Below the pieces are notes generated by a model that worked only from the letters and a program-made list of their open reading frames with translations, made no database searches and was not told the DNA's origin. A program made the position numbers and the translations under genes. This document shows, piece by piece, positions 34,901-45,228 of a DNA stretch of 64,000 nucleotides; position 1 is the stretch's first letter, and every line of letters begins with the position of its first letter. The DNA is taken from positions 1,242,001 through 1,306,000 of the forward strand of contig LSRY02000025.1 of the NCBI GenBank assembly GCA_001643675.2, written 5' to 3'. Origin of the DNA: Monocercomonoides exilis. Taxonomy: Eukaryota > Preaxostyla > Oxymonadida > Polymastigidae.

Positions 34901-36728
34901 CTTGAAAGGAGGAGATGGGGTTTTTCCAAATACCTCACTTTGGATTTTGAATAATGGGTGCAGTTTTGAAGGGATTGTTTCTGAAAGGGCATCTTCATTC
35001 TTCATTCCTGTGTTGGAGAGTGTGGAAGCAAAAAAAGAGACAGACAGAATGAAACTGACATTCAAAGGAATGCTTCTTGTTCCATGCAATCTGTCATTCT
35101 CAGTTGTGAAAAGGAAAGGAGAAGAGAAAGAGATTGAAAACCATGATTTTGATGGAAATGGATTTTTGTCAGAAAGAGAAGTTGAAGGGAGTGTGGTAAA
35201 AGATCTTATCAGCAGTTGCGAAGATGAAATAGAAGTGAGCGTATCGATTTTGTTTGGAAATGCAGAGAATCCTTCTTCCACACAGTCATTTATTCTGAAG
35301 AATGCAAGTGAAAGTCAGGCAAATGGAGATGAAAAACTTGCTGAAAGTGGAAAAGGATCAAATCCGTACTGGGATCTAATAATCGCAGTAATATTCGTTG
35401 TTTTGTTTTTGATTGTTCTTATTGTTGCAATTGCCTTTATTGTTCGTTGGAAAAAACAAAAGAGACGAGCAGAAGAGCTGGAGGTGATTGTGGAAGATAC
35501 AGTGAAAAAGGATCCGAAGGCATTTGAGATGGTGACGATGGAAATGTCACCTGAAGAGCAGTGGAGGAGGGCAGAGAGGGAAGCTGAGAAGAAAAATGAA
35601 GAGAGGATAAAGAAGAGGGTGTATGATACGAATATGCAACATTCTGAATCATCCGAGCATCTTTTGAGCGAGAGTGGCTCAACAGAATACATCTTGGGGA
35701 GAGATTCAGACAAGATTCCTCAATGGATTCTGGAGAAGGTTGAGGAAGAAGATGACATTTCGAGAAAGAGAACACCATCTCCATCGATTTCATCCACTTC
35801 AACAACTGATTCTGATTCAACATTTGTTCGAAGGGAAGATTTATGTCCAACCACATCATCAATGTCGAATCTGGTGGATGCAATGGCCTGTTCGTCTCCA
35901 CATGAGAAACTGATTGTGGATTTAAGGGATTCGCTGTTCATGTTGTTGCACGGGAGAAATGAGAAGAAAGAGATGGCAATTGGAAGTCTTCAACAAAGAG
36001 AGCAGACAGCTGCTCAGATCCTGTTCTGGGTGGCTAATCTTGCACTCCACTCCTTTGATGAAATGGAAAACCCTCTTCAATCATTGAATAATCTGAGTCC
36101 TCACATTGTGCTGTTCTCAGAACACATGGTGATCTGCATTGTGATGCATTCAGACTTATTGTCTGATGATGATTCCGATTCATCGTCCATCTCTTCATCG
36201 ACTGTTGTGACATCTGCAAGTGTGGATGATGATGAAATTGACTCTCTTCCTTCATCAGCGTTTGAGGATGAGGATAGCTTCAAAAAAGAGTGTCTGAGGT
36301 GGAAGGCGCCTGAGCTGCTGATCAACAAGAAGATGGGAGCAGCAAAGGAGTCGGTCTCGTTCTCGATTGGGATGATGCTGTGGGAGTGCCTGACACTGCA
36401 GATCCCGTTTGGGGAGTATGAGGCAGAGGTGGCAGGGCAGAAGATTGCGAACGGAGAGCGGCCAGCACTCGAGGCAGTGCAGTGCTCTTCCTTCTTTGGC
36501 CTTGTGAAGAGCTGTGTGTCCCAGTCGCCTGGTGCACGCCCCTCCCTTGTCCAGCTCAAAAGAGAGTTCATTGGGCGCTTCCCGCCTGGCGCAGCTGTCC
36601 TCACCCTCACAGACGCAGCCGACCTCGAAGACTCGACCGGCGGGCACAGACAAGGCACAACATCCTTTGCCTTCTCAGCCAGCAGCACTGCCAACGAAGC
36701 CCAGTCAATAGTCATCACCAAAAACTGA
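28932..36728 (+). CDS. Beta-helix transmembrane receptor-like protein with pseudokinase C-lobe (2598 aa)
   Basis: One intron-free ORF. Residues 1-21 are a signal peptide (hydrophobic core FLACLFLV). Residues about 30-2120 hold many parallel beta-helix turns of the POMP/pectate-lyase-like type, with repeated C-S/T-F...C and GGG/GGA motifs such as NCSSGNDGGAI and NASSTRGGGIYA. A single membrane helix lies near 2148-2172, followed by a basic stop-transfer (RWKKQKRR). The cytosolic tail (about 2320-2560) resembles a tyrosine-kinase-like C-lobe: an APE motif at 2459-2461 in RWKAPELL and SFSIGMMLWECLTLQIPFGE. The HRD position reads LSP (2388-2390) and the ATP-binding N-lobe is absent, so it should be catalytically dead. 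Likely a cell-surface adhesion or recognition protein with a signalling scaffold tail; the role is inferred. Decayed relatives lie at 16.7, 38.5, 43.1 and 47.5 kb. Confidence 0.88.
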   Translation: MWVHLSFLACLFLVDIFDAWGTTHIPSLKNPVASTDLHFDNFPVYLNQDGPKDVNFLTKNTYVNAIELNVSPALKGWQNGASSTINTFIVFCNSTVGLKSITLEHSSSPFAIIKEKSCVMLDSCFFQQKLESPLDLQSGTICFTNMTLIQQKNICSQGLILSSSETSSVILKDSIFSDLVISSSDYFLLSGKSKSEQIYNCAFSNMSVKLSKNSDFQMEHSCLLSLMENTLIYSCVNVFEGGISSGSHSSQEFVCKNATISNGKREMNALEKKGQMNLTNSQSFSLCEWIDCTSPQGGALYVHDNEKAILTVENSSFTRCNASSTRGGGIYALIIAECIVRHSSFIQCSAEAITNGGGGGIIIENANTQTIVDDCSFRNCSSGNDGGAIDLLPTKTERQKHCIINSYFDNCRCNSSADGAGGAVEHWHCVDKVIISNCLFCHCHSMCGGGAVGIVINPINNGILLYYCFFHNNTCKKGGHDIALHNSTANNIDSTCYSSRQTENRVSTELISIIDHSEWLNNKDGRIRFVSSTDSQPKGMDAYACGINESHPCGTISHCLTQLIPDIVADIEILTGTITESKSVDCNINSFTIYGQSDMSTTVQIEFEASSLSLFSVSAGTLTVRDFILVHDSIHRNNRESRLFEITGAGEMHISGLNISAGSGQSTETAFTTELINVQNGMLQMDNVNWAKTISTTSLFSLSSTNEISLTLSECAFDGIERTNSEAAVLTFSNDKANMNLDSCSFSGCGSTGSENGGSMMLCAGVENEVKVTGGSFDGCFCSASNGLGGGILLQLSTGNPNILISSSFGTNTAKWGNDIFVLSPDLEETAKSQKIQCVAASLDSFDKVQGHDNGNTSVAIPLCIYLLPTPEEIYVRSTEASDHSHCGIVRFPCLTMKHSLTRQTGPKKVVVSGMIQVSDELIFANQNHEIRGNDDESGWTVSDTSSSLSSAMLTTSTETILSKLIFSLPSSLSSHSTFISSSSQLTMSHCSLFLQDHSSELALLFSSVESGTLAIDSFSASSITLSGNPLISFSGSSTKVELMSTLWLNMTNCTFTEIERTAGSGGCIYMDNSNDENSNAEINIEECDFDGCSVLADESRGGAINAQLKGNTQLNIISCTFTECTAPTGEEEKTGFGGGMALKLIDDGSSFVITSPVFEKNKSNVAKYGNDLFVESSDLTKSITNTSLPFVSENLADITLDSMRGFDGNDTTNAISLVYFWRTFGSEIFVGGEGCDVCVCGLSDYPCQSIDYSLDRLPEGNERIISIIGKGVLQKCVELCGISIKSDDTNECSVECYSSLEGTGEAVMKISGITNLELINFVVPSSFASEINYLINVGSNEGLLTVKDCSFTKMEESEEEIISFGLIKADGGTVQLEFVTMQSFSFAKDVISVLSTTILNIKNLTMKNIELDGSSGLSISKSSRREKNEEEQNVVIEWSSFEEVTQNTTDDIPIIRNNNDDEPLKMVIRNTTMKRCGGTRCGKGGGMFYVLNEGGRFDCLFCTISECFSSTTGRGGWLFLKCTSTAEQPLNFVLSNITFKDNSAFRGRDVYVKCHSIEAQIVEEQFLLDFRAPFVKELAIWGCTTNSFVGEEDLLLRVVKRQSETIFVSSADENSEDSKQCGEFIMPCESLNVGVQHIIPSRYSQLLISEETIINGESSVLNVIIRSLESPSTAFVHLNSTIDENKGNIITSSENVRIERLKFNFSQPFSYSGSSIIREANGQLSLLFVDFSSVGQSDDTRPVFLNSTLLNIGNGILHIDNCSISMLSFKKSSFLLSGDEINITNIKLEQIESTRNVVEIGQCGSVVFNGIDADGVKLSESGILEINDLSSGIVSIGISSFNNCSRNSEGASVLSGSSTSQITLSNCSCSNCNSRSTKGSIVEISNAKDVLMDSCRFVGILSKESKSERNYTFEEICEWSGSVVHMANSNIQAKEIKIENSSKGGISIKGGKAAIEMGMMVNNNPSIANYPSLCRNIICSNSASLSISSLKGGDGVFPNTSLWILNNGCSFEGIVSERASSFFIPVLESVEAKKETDRMKLTFKGMLLVPCNLSFSVVKRKGEEKEIENHDFDGNGFLSEREVEGSVVKDLISSCEDEIEVSVSILFGNAENPSSTQSFILKNASESQANGDEKLAESGKGSNPYWDLIIAVIFVVLFLIVLIVAIAFIVRWKKQKRRAEELEVIVEDTVKKDPKAFEMVTMEMSPEEQWRRAEREAEKKNEERIKKRVYDTNMQHSESSEHLLSESGSTEYILGRDSDKIPQWILEKVEEEDDISRKRTPSPSISSTSTTDSDSTFVRREDLCPTTSSMSNLVDAMACSSPHEKLIVDLRDSLFMLLHGRNEKKEMAIGSLQQREQTAAQILFWVANLALHSFDEMENPLQSLNNLSPHIVLFSEHMVICIVMHSDLLSDDDSDSSSISSSTVVTSASVDDDEIDSLPSSAFEDEDSFKKECLRWKAPELLINKKMGAAKESVSFSIGMMLWECLTLQIPFGEYEAEVAGQKIANGERPALEAVQCSSFFGLVKSCVSQSPGARPSLVQLKREFIGRFPPGAAVLTLTDAADLEDSTGGHRQGTTSFAFSASSTANEAQSIVITKN

Positions 36729-36904
36729 GAATGAAAAAGAAATGGGGAAAAATATGAATTTGAAGGAGAAGAATTTCAATTGCACTAGCGATGATCACCA
36801 GTGTTGTTTGCTTTGTGTTTGATTTTTTGTTAAGTTTGTTTGCACAAAGCACATGTTTTGCTTTTCTTGTGTTCGCTTTCGCAGAACATGCGATTCTCAA
36901 CGAA

Positions 36905-37080
36905 AGAGTCGCACTGCCGTGCGCTACTGCATCCCTGCTCAGGCTTACGACAACAAAGGGCTTTCTTTAACGAGCACCATTAACCAATAATCGATTGTCT
37001 GAGCCAGACCTGCCAACTCGTATAGCATCACCCTAGGCCTTCTTGGCCAAAGAATGGCACAAAAGCCAAACATGAAAGGA
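36905..37080 (+). other. GC-rich structured island, candidate non-coding RNA
   Basis: About 175 bp of near 50 percent GC sits abruptly between AT-rich flanks. It can form hairpins: CGCAC-TGCC-GTGCG at 36910-36923, a TGCTC..GAGCA helix enclosing AAAGGGCTTTCTTT, TCTG-AGC-CAGA, and GGCC-TTCTT-GGCC near 37040. T-rich runs follow downstream. It does not match tRNA, 5S, U1, U2, U4, U5 or U6 by eye. It has no long ORF. Strand and identity are uncertain. Confidence 0.3.
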
Positions 37081-38493
37081 TATTCCATTTGCACAAGATT
37101 GGGAATATCAAAAATTATCTTTATTTTTCTTTATCATAATTTTTTTTGTTTTGTTTTAAAAAAGTGATATTTCGTTTTGTTTCTTATTTCTTGTTTCTTG
37201 TTTCTTATTTCTTATTTCTTATATCTTATTTCAAATTTTTTATTATTTTTTTTGTTCAGTTTCTGCTTATTTTGCTCTTCATTATTTATCTTAGCTTATT
37301 CAGCTTTTCTTCTTCGTTTTTGGATGGAGCAAAATTTTTTACAAATTTCAGAACATTCATTCACATATTTAGTTAATTTGATCTTCATTTTGATAATTGA
37401 AAAATGTATTTCCACTTTATCCTTTTATTGTTATAATTATAGTTGCTGTTATTGCTTTCGTTTTCCTAATTCAGCTAACATTGCGTTATAATCACAACAC
37501 AAATTGTTTCAATGATTTCATTCACTTTGTATTTATATTCTCAATTTTTGTTATTATTTTTTCCTTCATTCACGAGGCATTTTGCGTGTTTCTTTTTGTT
37601 TATTTCATTGTCTAGTCAAATGGCATTTTTGTGAATCCAATTTTGAGGTTGAATGTGTTTTTTCCGTGATAATTGAAAAACTCTTTTCAATTTTTTTCCT
37701 ATTTTAGTTTATTTTTAGTCAGTTAAAATTATAAAATTCAGCAAAATAGATTGTTTATTTTTCTTTTTCTTTTATGTGTTTTCATTTGTTATATATATAT
37801 ATATATACCATGGGTGCTTAACCCGCACCCTGGTGCCAAACCCGCACCCTGCAAATTTCTTGAAAATCTAAAAGTCAATTTTTTCCTTTCAAAGAAGTTC
37901 ATTGATGATGAAATTGCTCGAAACAGGTTTCAAAAAATACTATATGGCATAATCTTTTTGAAAAATCAGAGATCTTCCCGTTATTGTTTTTTATGAAATT
38001 AATAATAATGTATCCAAAAACGATTATGTACCATTTATATATTTATCACAAGCAAAACACATTTCCCAATTTTTGTTATTTTCCACAAACCAAAATAGCT
38101 TTCATAAAAATAAATTTTAAAGGGAAGTTGTTAATTCATTAACAATTCATATTTTCATTGATATGTGAAGAATTCGTTATTTTCATGGTTTGTATTTAAA
38201 AAGACTTTTCAAACCACATATTTTGTGATGATGATTATATATTATTCGAAAATTATAACAACAATAAGAATTTTAATTTTCTTTATTGAAAATGAAGTGT
38301 GAATAAAAAAAAAGAGTTATCGTTTGCATTTAAATTGCATTTATCATGTGTGTTCTATTATTTATCATTAATATTTTAAGTTATTTATTTTTTAACATTC
38401 ATTTTTTGACTAATGAAAATAACAAATTAATCATTCTTTTATATCTTTTTAATAATCTTTTGAAAAGTAACACATAATTTCCAACACAGGAAA
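37081..38493. repeat. AT-rich spacer containing a diverged duplicated block
   Basis: Mostly AT-rich. A direct repeat of AACCCGCACCCTG occurs at 37820 and 37839 beside an (AT)n run. From about 37950 to 38120 it resembles 42530-42710: both contain CTTTTTGAAAAATCAGAGATC, later an ACCAAAAT...CATAAAAATAAA-like stretch, and both precede a pseudokinase fragment. This is diverged duplicated DNA, not a gene. Confidence 0.45.
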
Positions 38494-39090
38494 ATGTATG
38501 TTTTGGATCAAATAGTTAAGCTGTTCATGCTGCTTTATGGAAGGAATGAGAAGAAGGAGATGGAGATTGGCGCTTTGCAGAAAATAGAACAAACTGCTTC
38601 CCTGATCCTGTTCAAGGGATACAATCTCGCGCTTTATTCATTTGATGAAATGGAAAACCCTCTTCAATCGCTTTCAAATTTGAGTCCTCACATTGTATTA
38701 TTCTCAGAACACATGGTGATCTGCATTGTGATGCACTCCGACTTATTGTCCGATGATGATTCAGACTCATCGTCCATCTCTTCATCAACAGTTGCAACGT
38801 CTGCCAGTGACGACGATGATGATGACTCTCTGCCCTCATCAGCCTTTGAGGATGAAGATTATTACAAAAAAGAGTGTCTGAGGTGGAAGGCGCCTGAGCT
38901 GCTGATGAACAAGAAGATGAGGGCAACCAAGGAGTCGGTTTCATTCTCAATTGGGATGATGCTGTGGGAGTGCCTGACCCTTCAAATCCCATTTGGAGAA
39001 TATGAGGCTGTGACAGCAGGGCAGAAGATTGTGAATCGGGAGAGGCCAATCTTGTGCAGTTGGGATAGTAACAAAATTTGTGTCTGTTGA
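38494..39090 (+). pseudogene. Truncated pseudokinase C-lobe copy
   Basis: The 198-aa frame matches the cytosolic tail of the 28932-36728 protein nearly residue for residue: FDEMENPLQSL, NLSPHIVLFSEHMVICIVM, RWKAPELL, SFSIGMMLWECLTLQIPF. It lacks the ectodomain, signal peptide and membrane helix. It ends in unrelated residues after KIVNRERP, about 100 residues short of the parent C-terminus. An ATG begins the frame, so a small cytosolic pseudokinase is conceivable, but a truncated duplicate is more likely. Confidence 0.8.
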
Positions 39091-39724
39091 AGCGCACACG
39101 CCGTCAGAAGCGTGAGAGTGGTTGATGCTTTGCGAGCTGCGGCATTTGTTTTTTGGGCATTTTTGGGAAAGAGTAGAGATAGTGTAGATATCGGATTCAA
39201 TTGCCCTGAAGGAAACAACACAGAATGACAAGCAAAGCCTAACTTTGGAAACTACGTTCATCAATGGAAGTTCAAAGTGCGAAAAGTGGATTAAATGCTG
39301 GTGATAATTGTTCTCTGTTAAGAAAGTATTTTCGTTTTCAAATCAACCTCAATATTTTCATTTATTTTTTCGAGAGAATTTCTCTCTACGCAGTTTGGTT
39401 CTGAATTTTTTCGCATTTCTTCTTTTATCAGATATCGTGTTTAAAGAGTTCGTATGTTGTGCGGAACTTTCTATATTTTATTTTCAGCAAAGAATATCCA
39501 ATTTTTTTGTGCAATACATAATTATTTATATATCTTTGTTTTTTTTATAAATAAGGCCTCTATTTTTAAATAAAGCTAATTCTTGTTATTTTTGTAAATT
39601 TCGAAAAAATATGTTTTTTAATATTGGTGAAATTGAAAATATATAATTAATGCAAAAGATGCATGATCAAGTTGATTAAGTGCAAAATCAAAATGACACA
39701 GAATCATTTTCAAAAAAATTGGAT
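39091..39724. other. Spacer after the pseudokinase fragment
   Basis: 39091-39230 stays moderately GC-rich and may be further decayed coding DNA; the rest is AT-rich without a gene. Confidence 0.4.
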
Positions 39725-41850
39725 TTATTTTATTTCATTTTCATCAGCACTCTCCACCCTTTCTTTCGTTAAAGCCTCCATTCGATGCACATCCTCCGTA
39801 TCCACCTCCAAAATCAAAACTTCTTCCTTCTCGTCCACCTCTTTTTCTTCTCCTGCATTCACTTCAACTTCCAAAGCCCCGCCCTTTTCTAATGCTTCTT
39901 TCTTTGCCTCTTCCAACGCTTCCTTCATTCCTGTTTCGTTCTCTGTTCACAACAGAGACCACTTCTCTGGCAACAACCTTCGGTTGCTCTGTAACAGTTG
40001 TTGGAAATAAAAAGCGGGACATGTCAGATTCTCAACAAATGTGTCCATTGGATTACACTTTACGAAAGCACGAACACTGAACAATGCACACCCAAATAAC
40101 AAGGTCCGGAAAAGTTTCTTCTGCCTTGCGGTGATGGAAGCAGTGATATGAAGCTTTGACTCACTGACCGATTGTGCTCATTCACTACAAAGAACAAAGT
40201 CTTTATCTCAATAGCACATGTAATAAACGCAAACATTTTGAGTTTCTTTTTGTATCAAACTTTTTGTGATTATGTTTGAAGCAACATAATCAACACGTTC
40301 TTCCAAACTTTCTTCTCCAACCATTCTTTTTTCTTAATTCCGTAAATAACTGCTTCTTCATCATATTTTCTTTCCTTTTTCTCTTTTTGTCTCTTTCTTT
40401 CTCTTTCAGCTTCTATTTTCAATTTTTTCCCCTTCCTCTTTTATTATTCGTCTTTTGAATCCTCCTCTTCTTCTTCCGTACAAAACTTCTCCCTTTCATA
40501 TTGCTCTGTTCTCTTCGCCTGTACCATCTTCCTTCAGTTCTTTATACACAACAGTGCAACATATTTGAAGAACGAGACAAGCGAGTGTTAAATAGCTCTA
40601 ATCGGTTCTGCTGCATCCCATCCAGCTGCCTTCATCATCTGTGCCTATGTTGTAGCCGAAATGAAATTGAATCGCAATCAGCCTTTCCATTCCTTCATCT
40701 TCTGGATTAACTCATCTGTCTAGTTGCACGTCGCAATGCATATCCATCCCCGTACGCATCAGCATGTTCTTCCAGAACAAGAAACGTTGGTCTCTGTTTT
40801 CGTCCGGGAAAACTTAACAATTATCAGTTCTTCATGTGGATAATCAAAGCCCCATGTTGTCAAATCTGTTGCAGAAAAAACCTCAATAAAACCCATTAAA
40901 AATAACTTCGGTGTATGTTCACTCTGAGCAGGCGAAATCACCATTCGATTACTTACAGTGGAAAGACTTCAACTCAGCACACATACACAGCTCGTAAGCC
41001 TCGGCCTTCTTGTCAGTGAAGATGACGAACAATCTGTGAATTTCTCAAAAGTCATTGAACACTCTCCAATAATTCCATTGAACTCCTCACACGAGGTTGC
41101 CATAACACTGCACTTCACACCAGATGAAATAGCAAACATATATGAACCAACATGATCATCATAAACAGAATTGAGCTTCAGAAATAGATATTGCATCGCA
41201 TGTGGTTGACATGCAGCAGCAGTGTGACAAAGAACAAAATGACTGAAGGTTCAAACTCGCCTAGGAAAGGTTGATGGACATGGTTGTTGAGCCATGAAAA
41301 AATAAAGAAAAAGAAGTTCAAAAGCTTATTTGAAATCGCGATGGCGAGTGAGTTGGTGAAGATAAGCTTTGCTTTGGATCTGAACACCAAAAAAACTTTT
41401 TGTACTGATCAGTCCTCACTTTCTCCGTCTTTTTTGCCACATCTAGAAGCATCCCGAAGCAATCAAAAGGCGAATTCAATTAGCATCTCCACGTCTGGCA
41501 CGAATCCAAAGTTCAGTATCCTGTCAATCTCATCAATTGCAAATAAACCCAAAGCATTATGGTCTCTCCTTTTTCCCTTGATCGAAACCTTCTTCTCCTT
41601 TGAAAGTATTTCTTGTATTATAACTGCCCCATCCTGGGTCCTTCCACACGATAATGTTTTTTTGTTTCATCAGATCAAAAAGTTGGCCTGGAGTCGCACA
41701 AGCCACGTCTGTTCCGCTGGATTTTATGCTCCATTGCTCCGTGCTCGATTCCATCCCAATGTGTAGTCTCCTTTGATATTCAGCCTGTTTGTGGTTTCGA
41801 TGGCACTCAGGTGAAAGCTTTGAATCCGAGCACTCGGAAGCCTGCAACTT
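39725..41850 (-). pseudogene. DEAD-box RNA helicase relic, copy A
   Basis: Minus-strand pieces keep the order of a DEAD-box helicase. Near 41690-41740 it reads SSGTDVACATPGQLFDLM (motif Ib region). Near 41490-41540 it reads FAIDEIDRILNFGFVPDVE (motif II with DEID instead of DEAD). Near 40830-40870 it reads FSATDLTTWGFDYP (motif V region), and a GRT remnant is at about 40765. A charged C-terminal frame ends at 39725. The pieces are in different frames with stops between them, so no functional protein can be made from this copy. Its paralogue is inside the hAT element at 48.7-50.2 kb. Confidence 0.7.
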
Positions 41851-43143
41851 TTCCAGAGAAATAACAGTAGATTCTGTGAAAGAAGAATGTGAGAAAGAAG
41901 AAGAAAATGAGGGATTCCCTATTTATAGTCGGAATGCAATTATTAAACATGTTGGGAACACATTCATAATGATTGATTCACAAAAGGATCCGATTTGAAC
42001 AGTGAATACTTTGGTTGGCGCATGTACAACAAGTAGTTCCGCTTTTTTTTCTTTAATCACCTTCCATTTTCAAAGAGTTTTCCTGTTTTTAACAATTATA
42101 AAATTTTTTTTAACAATCAAAAGAATAGAAATACAAATAAAGAATTAGAAAAGTAAAACAAGTTGCTGAAGGCACAAACCTAGATAAACGAAAGTATTTC
42201 TTTTATATTCAGAGTGAGAAACTTGAAATATATAAAATACTCTTCATTCCGTCATTAATCTCTCTGCGGATAGGAAAAAGTTTATCAAAACCAATCATTT
42301 TTGAAATTCGTTCATGGATAATCAAATTTGCACATGAACGCCATATTATTATTAGATTATCTTGTTATTTCCCATTCGTCAAGCCACTACAGAAATAATT
42401 AAAAATTGATCTTGGATAAATAACAATACTATTAAAAGCTTTTTTTCAGAATTGTCAAAATTCCAAAAGCAAACCATGTGTAAGGATGATTCTCAAGATG
42501 GGCATCATGCATGCAGAATAAAAGAAACGGGTCAGAAATTCTTTTTGAAAAATCAGAGATCGTCTGACATTTGCTTTTTTTCAAATAATAAATAATATAA
42601 CATTTTGCAACGTTGTTCCATTGAAGTGCAAATTACAATATCAACATTAATTTCACTTTTCAAAAGTTTTCGAAGAACCAAAATTGCATTCATGAAAATA
42701 AACACCTAAAAGAAATGTTTTGAATGAACTTTTCCGATTTTTATCTATCCACAATGCAACAATGGTTTATTTTGTTAATTTCTTATGGATATTTAAATTA
42801 CGAATATTGAAAAATGCATTATGTTCCTGTTTGAATGTTTTCTGTCGCAGTGAACACTTGTTAAATTATATTTGTTGAAAAAATTTAACCAACAAACATT
42901 TTTCATATTTGTATAAACCAATCCTTTGATTCAAGTTCAGATATGTTAGTTGCTTTTTTTTTTTGCAGTTTTTTAATAAACAACAATAATTTAAGGACAA
43001 ATGGTTGTTACACATTCATTATTCTTTGTTTCTACTCGATTGACAAAAAACAGTTAGAAGGTTGGACACATAAATGAAGGTTTAATTCTAAACAAAGAAA
43101 CTCGTTGTAAATGTTTCTTTATTAAACACATAACAAATAGAAA
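41851..43143. other. AT-rich spacer with a diverged duplicated block
   Basis: Contains the partner (about 42530-42710) of the 37950-38120 block. A 26-nt T/A-rich run lies near 42955. No supportable gene. Confidence 0.45.
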
Positions 43144-43330
43144 ATGGCAATCTATTCGGATATGGAAAAATTGAATGTGATGTTGCACGGAAAAGAAGAT
43201 GAGAAGAGGTTCATATGCCACTGTGCGCTGAGCTTGCAGAGCTGTAGAACTCAGAAGATTTGTTTGAATCGGAAAATTTTTGTTTGTGTCCTTCTTTTCT
43301 TCGCCCAGGCTTTGGTTAGCTTATCGCTCG
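43144..43330 (+). pseudogene. Small pseudokinase-family fragment
   Basis: The start of this frame (DMEKLNVMLHGKEDEKR) aligns with VKLFMLLYGRNEKKE at 38494 and with the parent LRDSLFMLLHGRNEKKE. Similarity then fades and a stop follows at 43342. A moderately GC-rich stretch to 43540 may hold further decayed pieces. Confidence 0.5.
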
Positions 43331-43536
43331 CTATGATTAGCTAGAATTCTTTGGTATTCTTTTCCTACAGCAATCTTTCGCTCCTTCGTTGAATTTCAAG
43401 CAACACTGCACATCCTCTTCATCTTCAAAAGTGAAAACTCAACAGATTTTCTCAGCCATCATTCGGAGGAGAAAAAAAAATTGGATATTCCACAGGCTTA
43501 CTCAGGCTTTGCTTTGAAGAAGGCGCTGCTATCGCT

Positions 43537-44975
43537 TTGAATGAAGCGGAATTAGTAATGAAATTATTTAAATCACGTGAGTGGTATATTGGAGGTTACT
43601 GGTTAATTACAAGTTGTGTCTTGCATTTGGATGAATATATCATTGCAGTGTCTATGGAAACAATGCAGAATGTCAAAAAAGGTGACGAGGAAGTTTCATT
43701 TGCTTTCTTCTTCTTCTTCTTCCTCCTCTTTTTCTTCTTCTTCCTTCTCCAGTCGTATTTCTTCTCCTTCTGCTTCATTCTTATCAATGATATCTTCTTC
43801 ATCATCTTCTCTTTTATCTTCTTCTATTTTATCTGCAAATAATTCTTATTTTCATTCTTCTCAATCTTCTCAATCTTCTCATTCTTCTCATTCTTCTCAT
43901 TCTTCTCATTCTTCTCAATCTTCCTCTTCCTCTTCTTCTTCTTCATCTCATCCTCTTCATCATCACCACCGCCACCATTGTCCAATCCATTTCACTCCCA
44001 ATCTCCAAATGTTACCCCTTCTAACTCACACGTCCAGGTTCTGTCTCCACAACACGCAGATACCGGCTTCCACATAATGTGTTCACGTCATCTTGCTCCT
44101 TTCGCTTCTCCTCTCCCCACTTTTCTACACACATCGGTCCATCTCCTTATTCCCACCCCTGCATCTTCCTCTACCCCGATGTCACCTCCTCTCACCTTCT
44201 CCTCTTTTTCGTCCAGAGTTAAAGAGTTAGAAAGACGAAGATTGCGGTGCTTTCACGAGCTGATGAAGCTGCAAAAGCAGAAAAATGTTCGTTTAATGGA
44301 AGCATTGAGTCTTTAAGGCTGATGAAGCTAAGAGCAGAGGAAGAGACAGGCTCCTGTGATAGATACAACGAAGAAGATGAGGAAAATGAGGAATTAGAAG
44401 AAGAAGAGTTCGATGGGGAAGCAGACGAAGAGAGAGGAGGGTTCTGTTTGTATGATGTTGATAATTGGAGCGACAAGACAGACTATGCAGAGACAAAGAC
44501 AGAAGCAGAAGCGTCAGAGAAGGATAGGAAGAAGAAGAGGAGGAAAGAAGAGTTCATTCTGGAGGTTTGTGCAGACGGCAGATTCACGACGATGATGAGC
44601 GAGAGAAACCTGATGCAAAACCAGAGGGAGAAGGAGAAGAGATTGATAAGGAGGAAGATAATGATGAAGCAGATGAAGAAGGATGATGATGTGTTTCGTG
44701 AAAGCGAGTGGTTATCTCCATGGTGCGAATTGGGAAGCAGAGGAGGAGGAAGAAGAGAGGAAAGAAGAAACAGAGGAAGAGAAGGAGGAAGTGATAGAGG
44801 AATCAGCAAAGGAGGAGGAGATGGTAATGGAGGAGGAGGAAGAGGAGGAACAGTGGTAAGAGAGAGGAGCGAAGGGAGAGAAGAAAGAGAGAAGGAGGAG
44901 CTGCAGTATGAGCAAGTGATGCTGTTGAAGAAAACGGGGCTGGTGTTTGAAGGGAGAGAAGTGAGTGAGATATGA
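43537..44975 (+). other. Low-complexity Ser-rich then Glu/Lys-rich coding-like region
   Basis: Three overlapping plus frames together look like one disrupted coding region. A Ser tract (43700-43960) is followed by a Ser/Pro stretch ending in VKELERRRLRCFHELMKLQK (about 44210). A different frame from about 44300 then reads a charged protein with AEASEKDRKKKRRKEEFILE. Frame changes between parts and no domain suggest a pseudogene or an unrecognised multi-exon gene. Confidence 0.35.
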
Positions 44976-45228
44976 ATTTTGTATGACAGCGAGATAATCC
45001 TCAACTTGGGCAATGAAGTCGGATGAGAGGCAGAAGAAGAAGAGCAAAGTTTGCCAAGAAGGCAGAGAACGCCAAAGAAGCACAGGAGACAGAGAGTGAA
45101 CTACGAAGAAAACGAGCATTTTGCACTGCAGCATCAGTAGAGTGGCTCGAAAGTGCCTGGCTCAGATTCGATTCTCTTGAGTCATTCGATTTCTGAACAT
45201 CCGTTTGCATTGTCTGCCTTTTCTGCTT

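Noticed and set aside
36905-37080. 5S rRNA, tRNA or spliceosomal snRNA identity for the GC-rich island
   Set aside because: By eye none of the diagnostic motifs of these RNAs is present on either strand.
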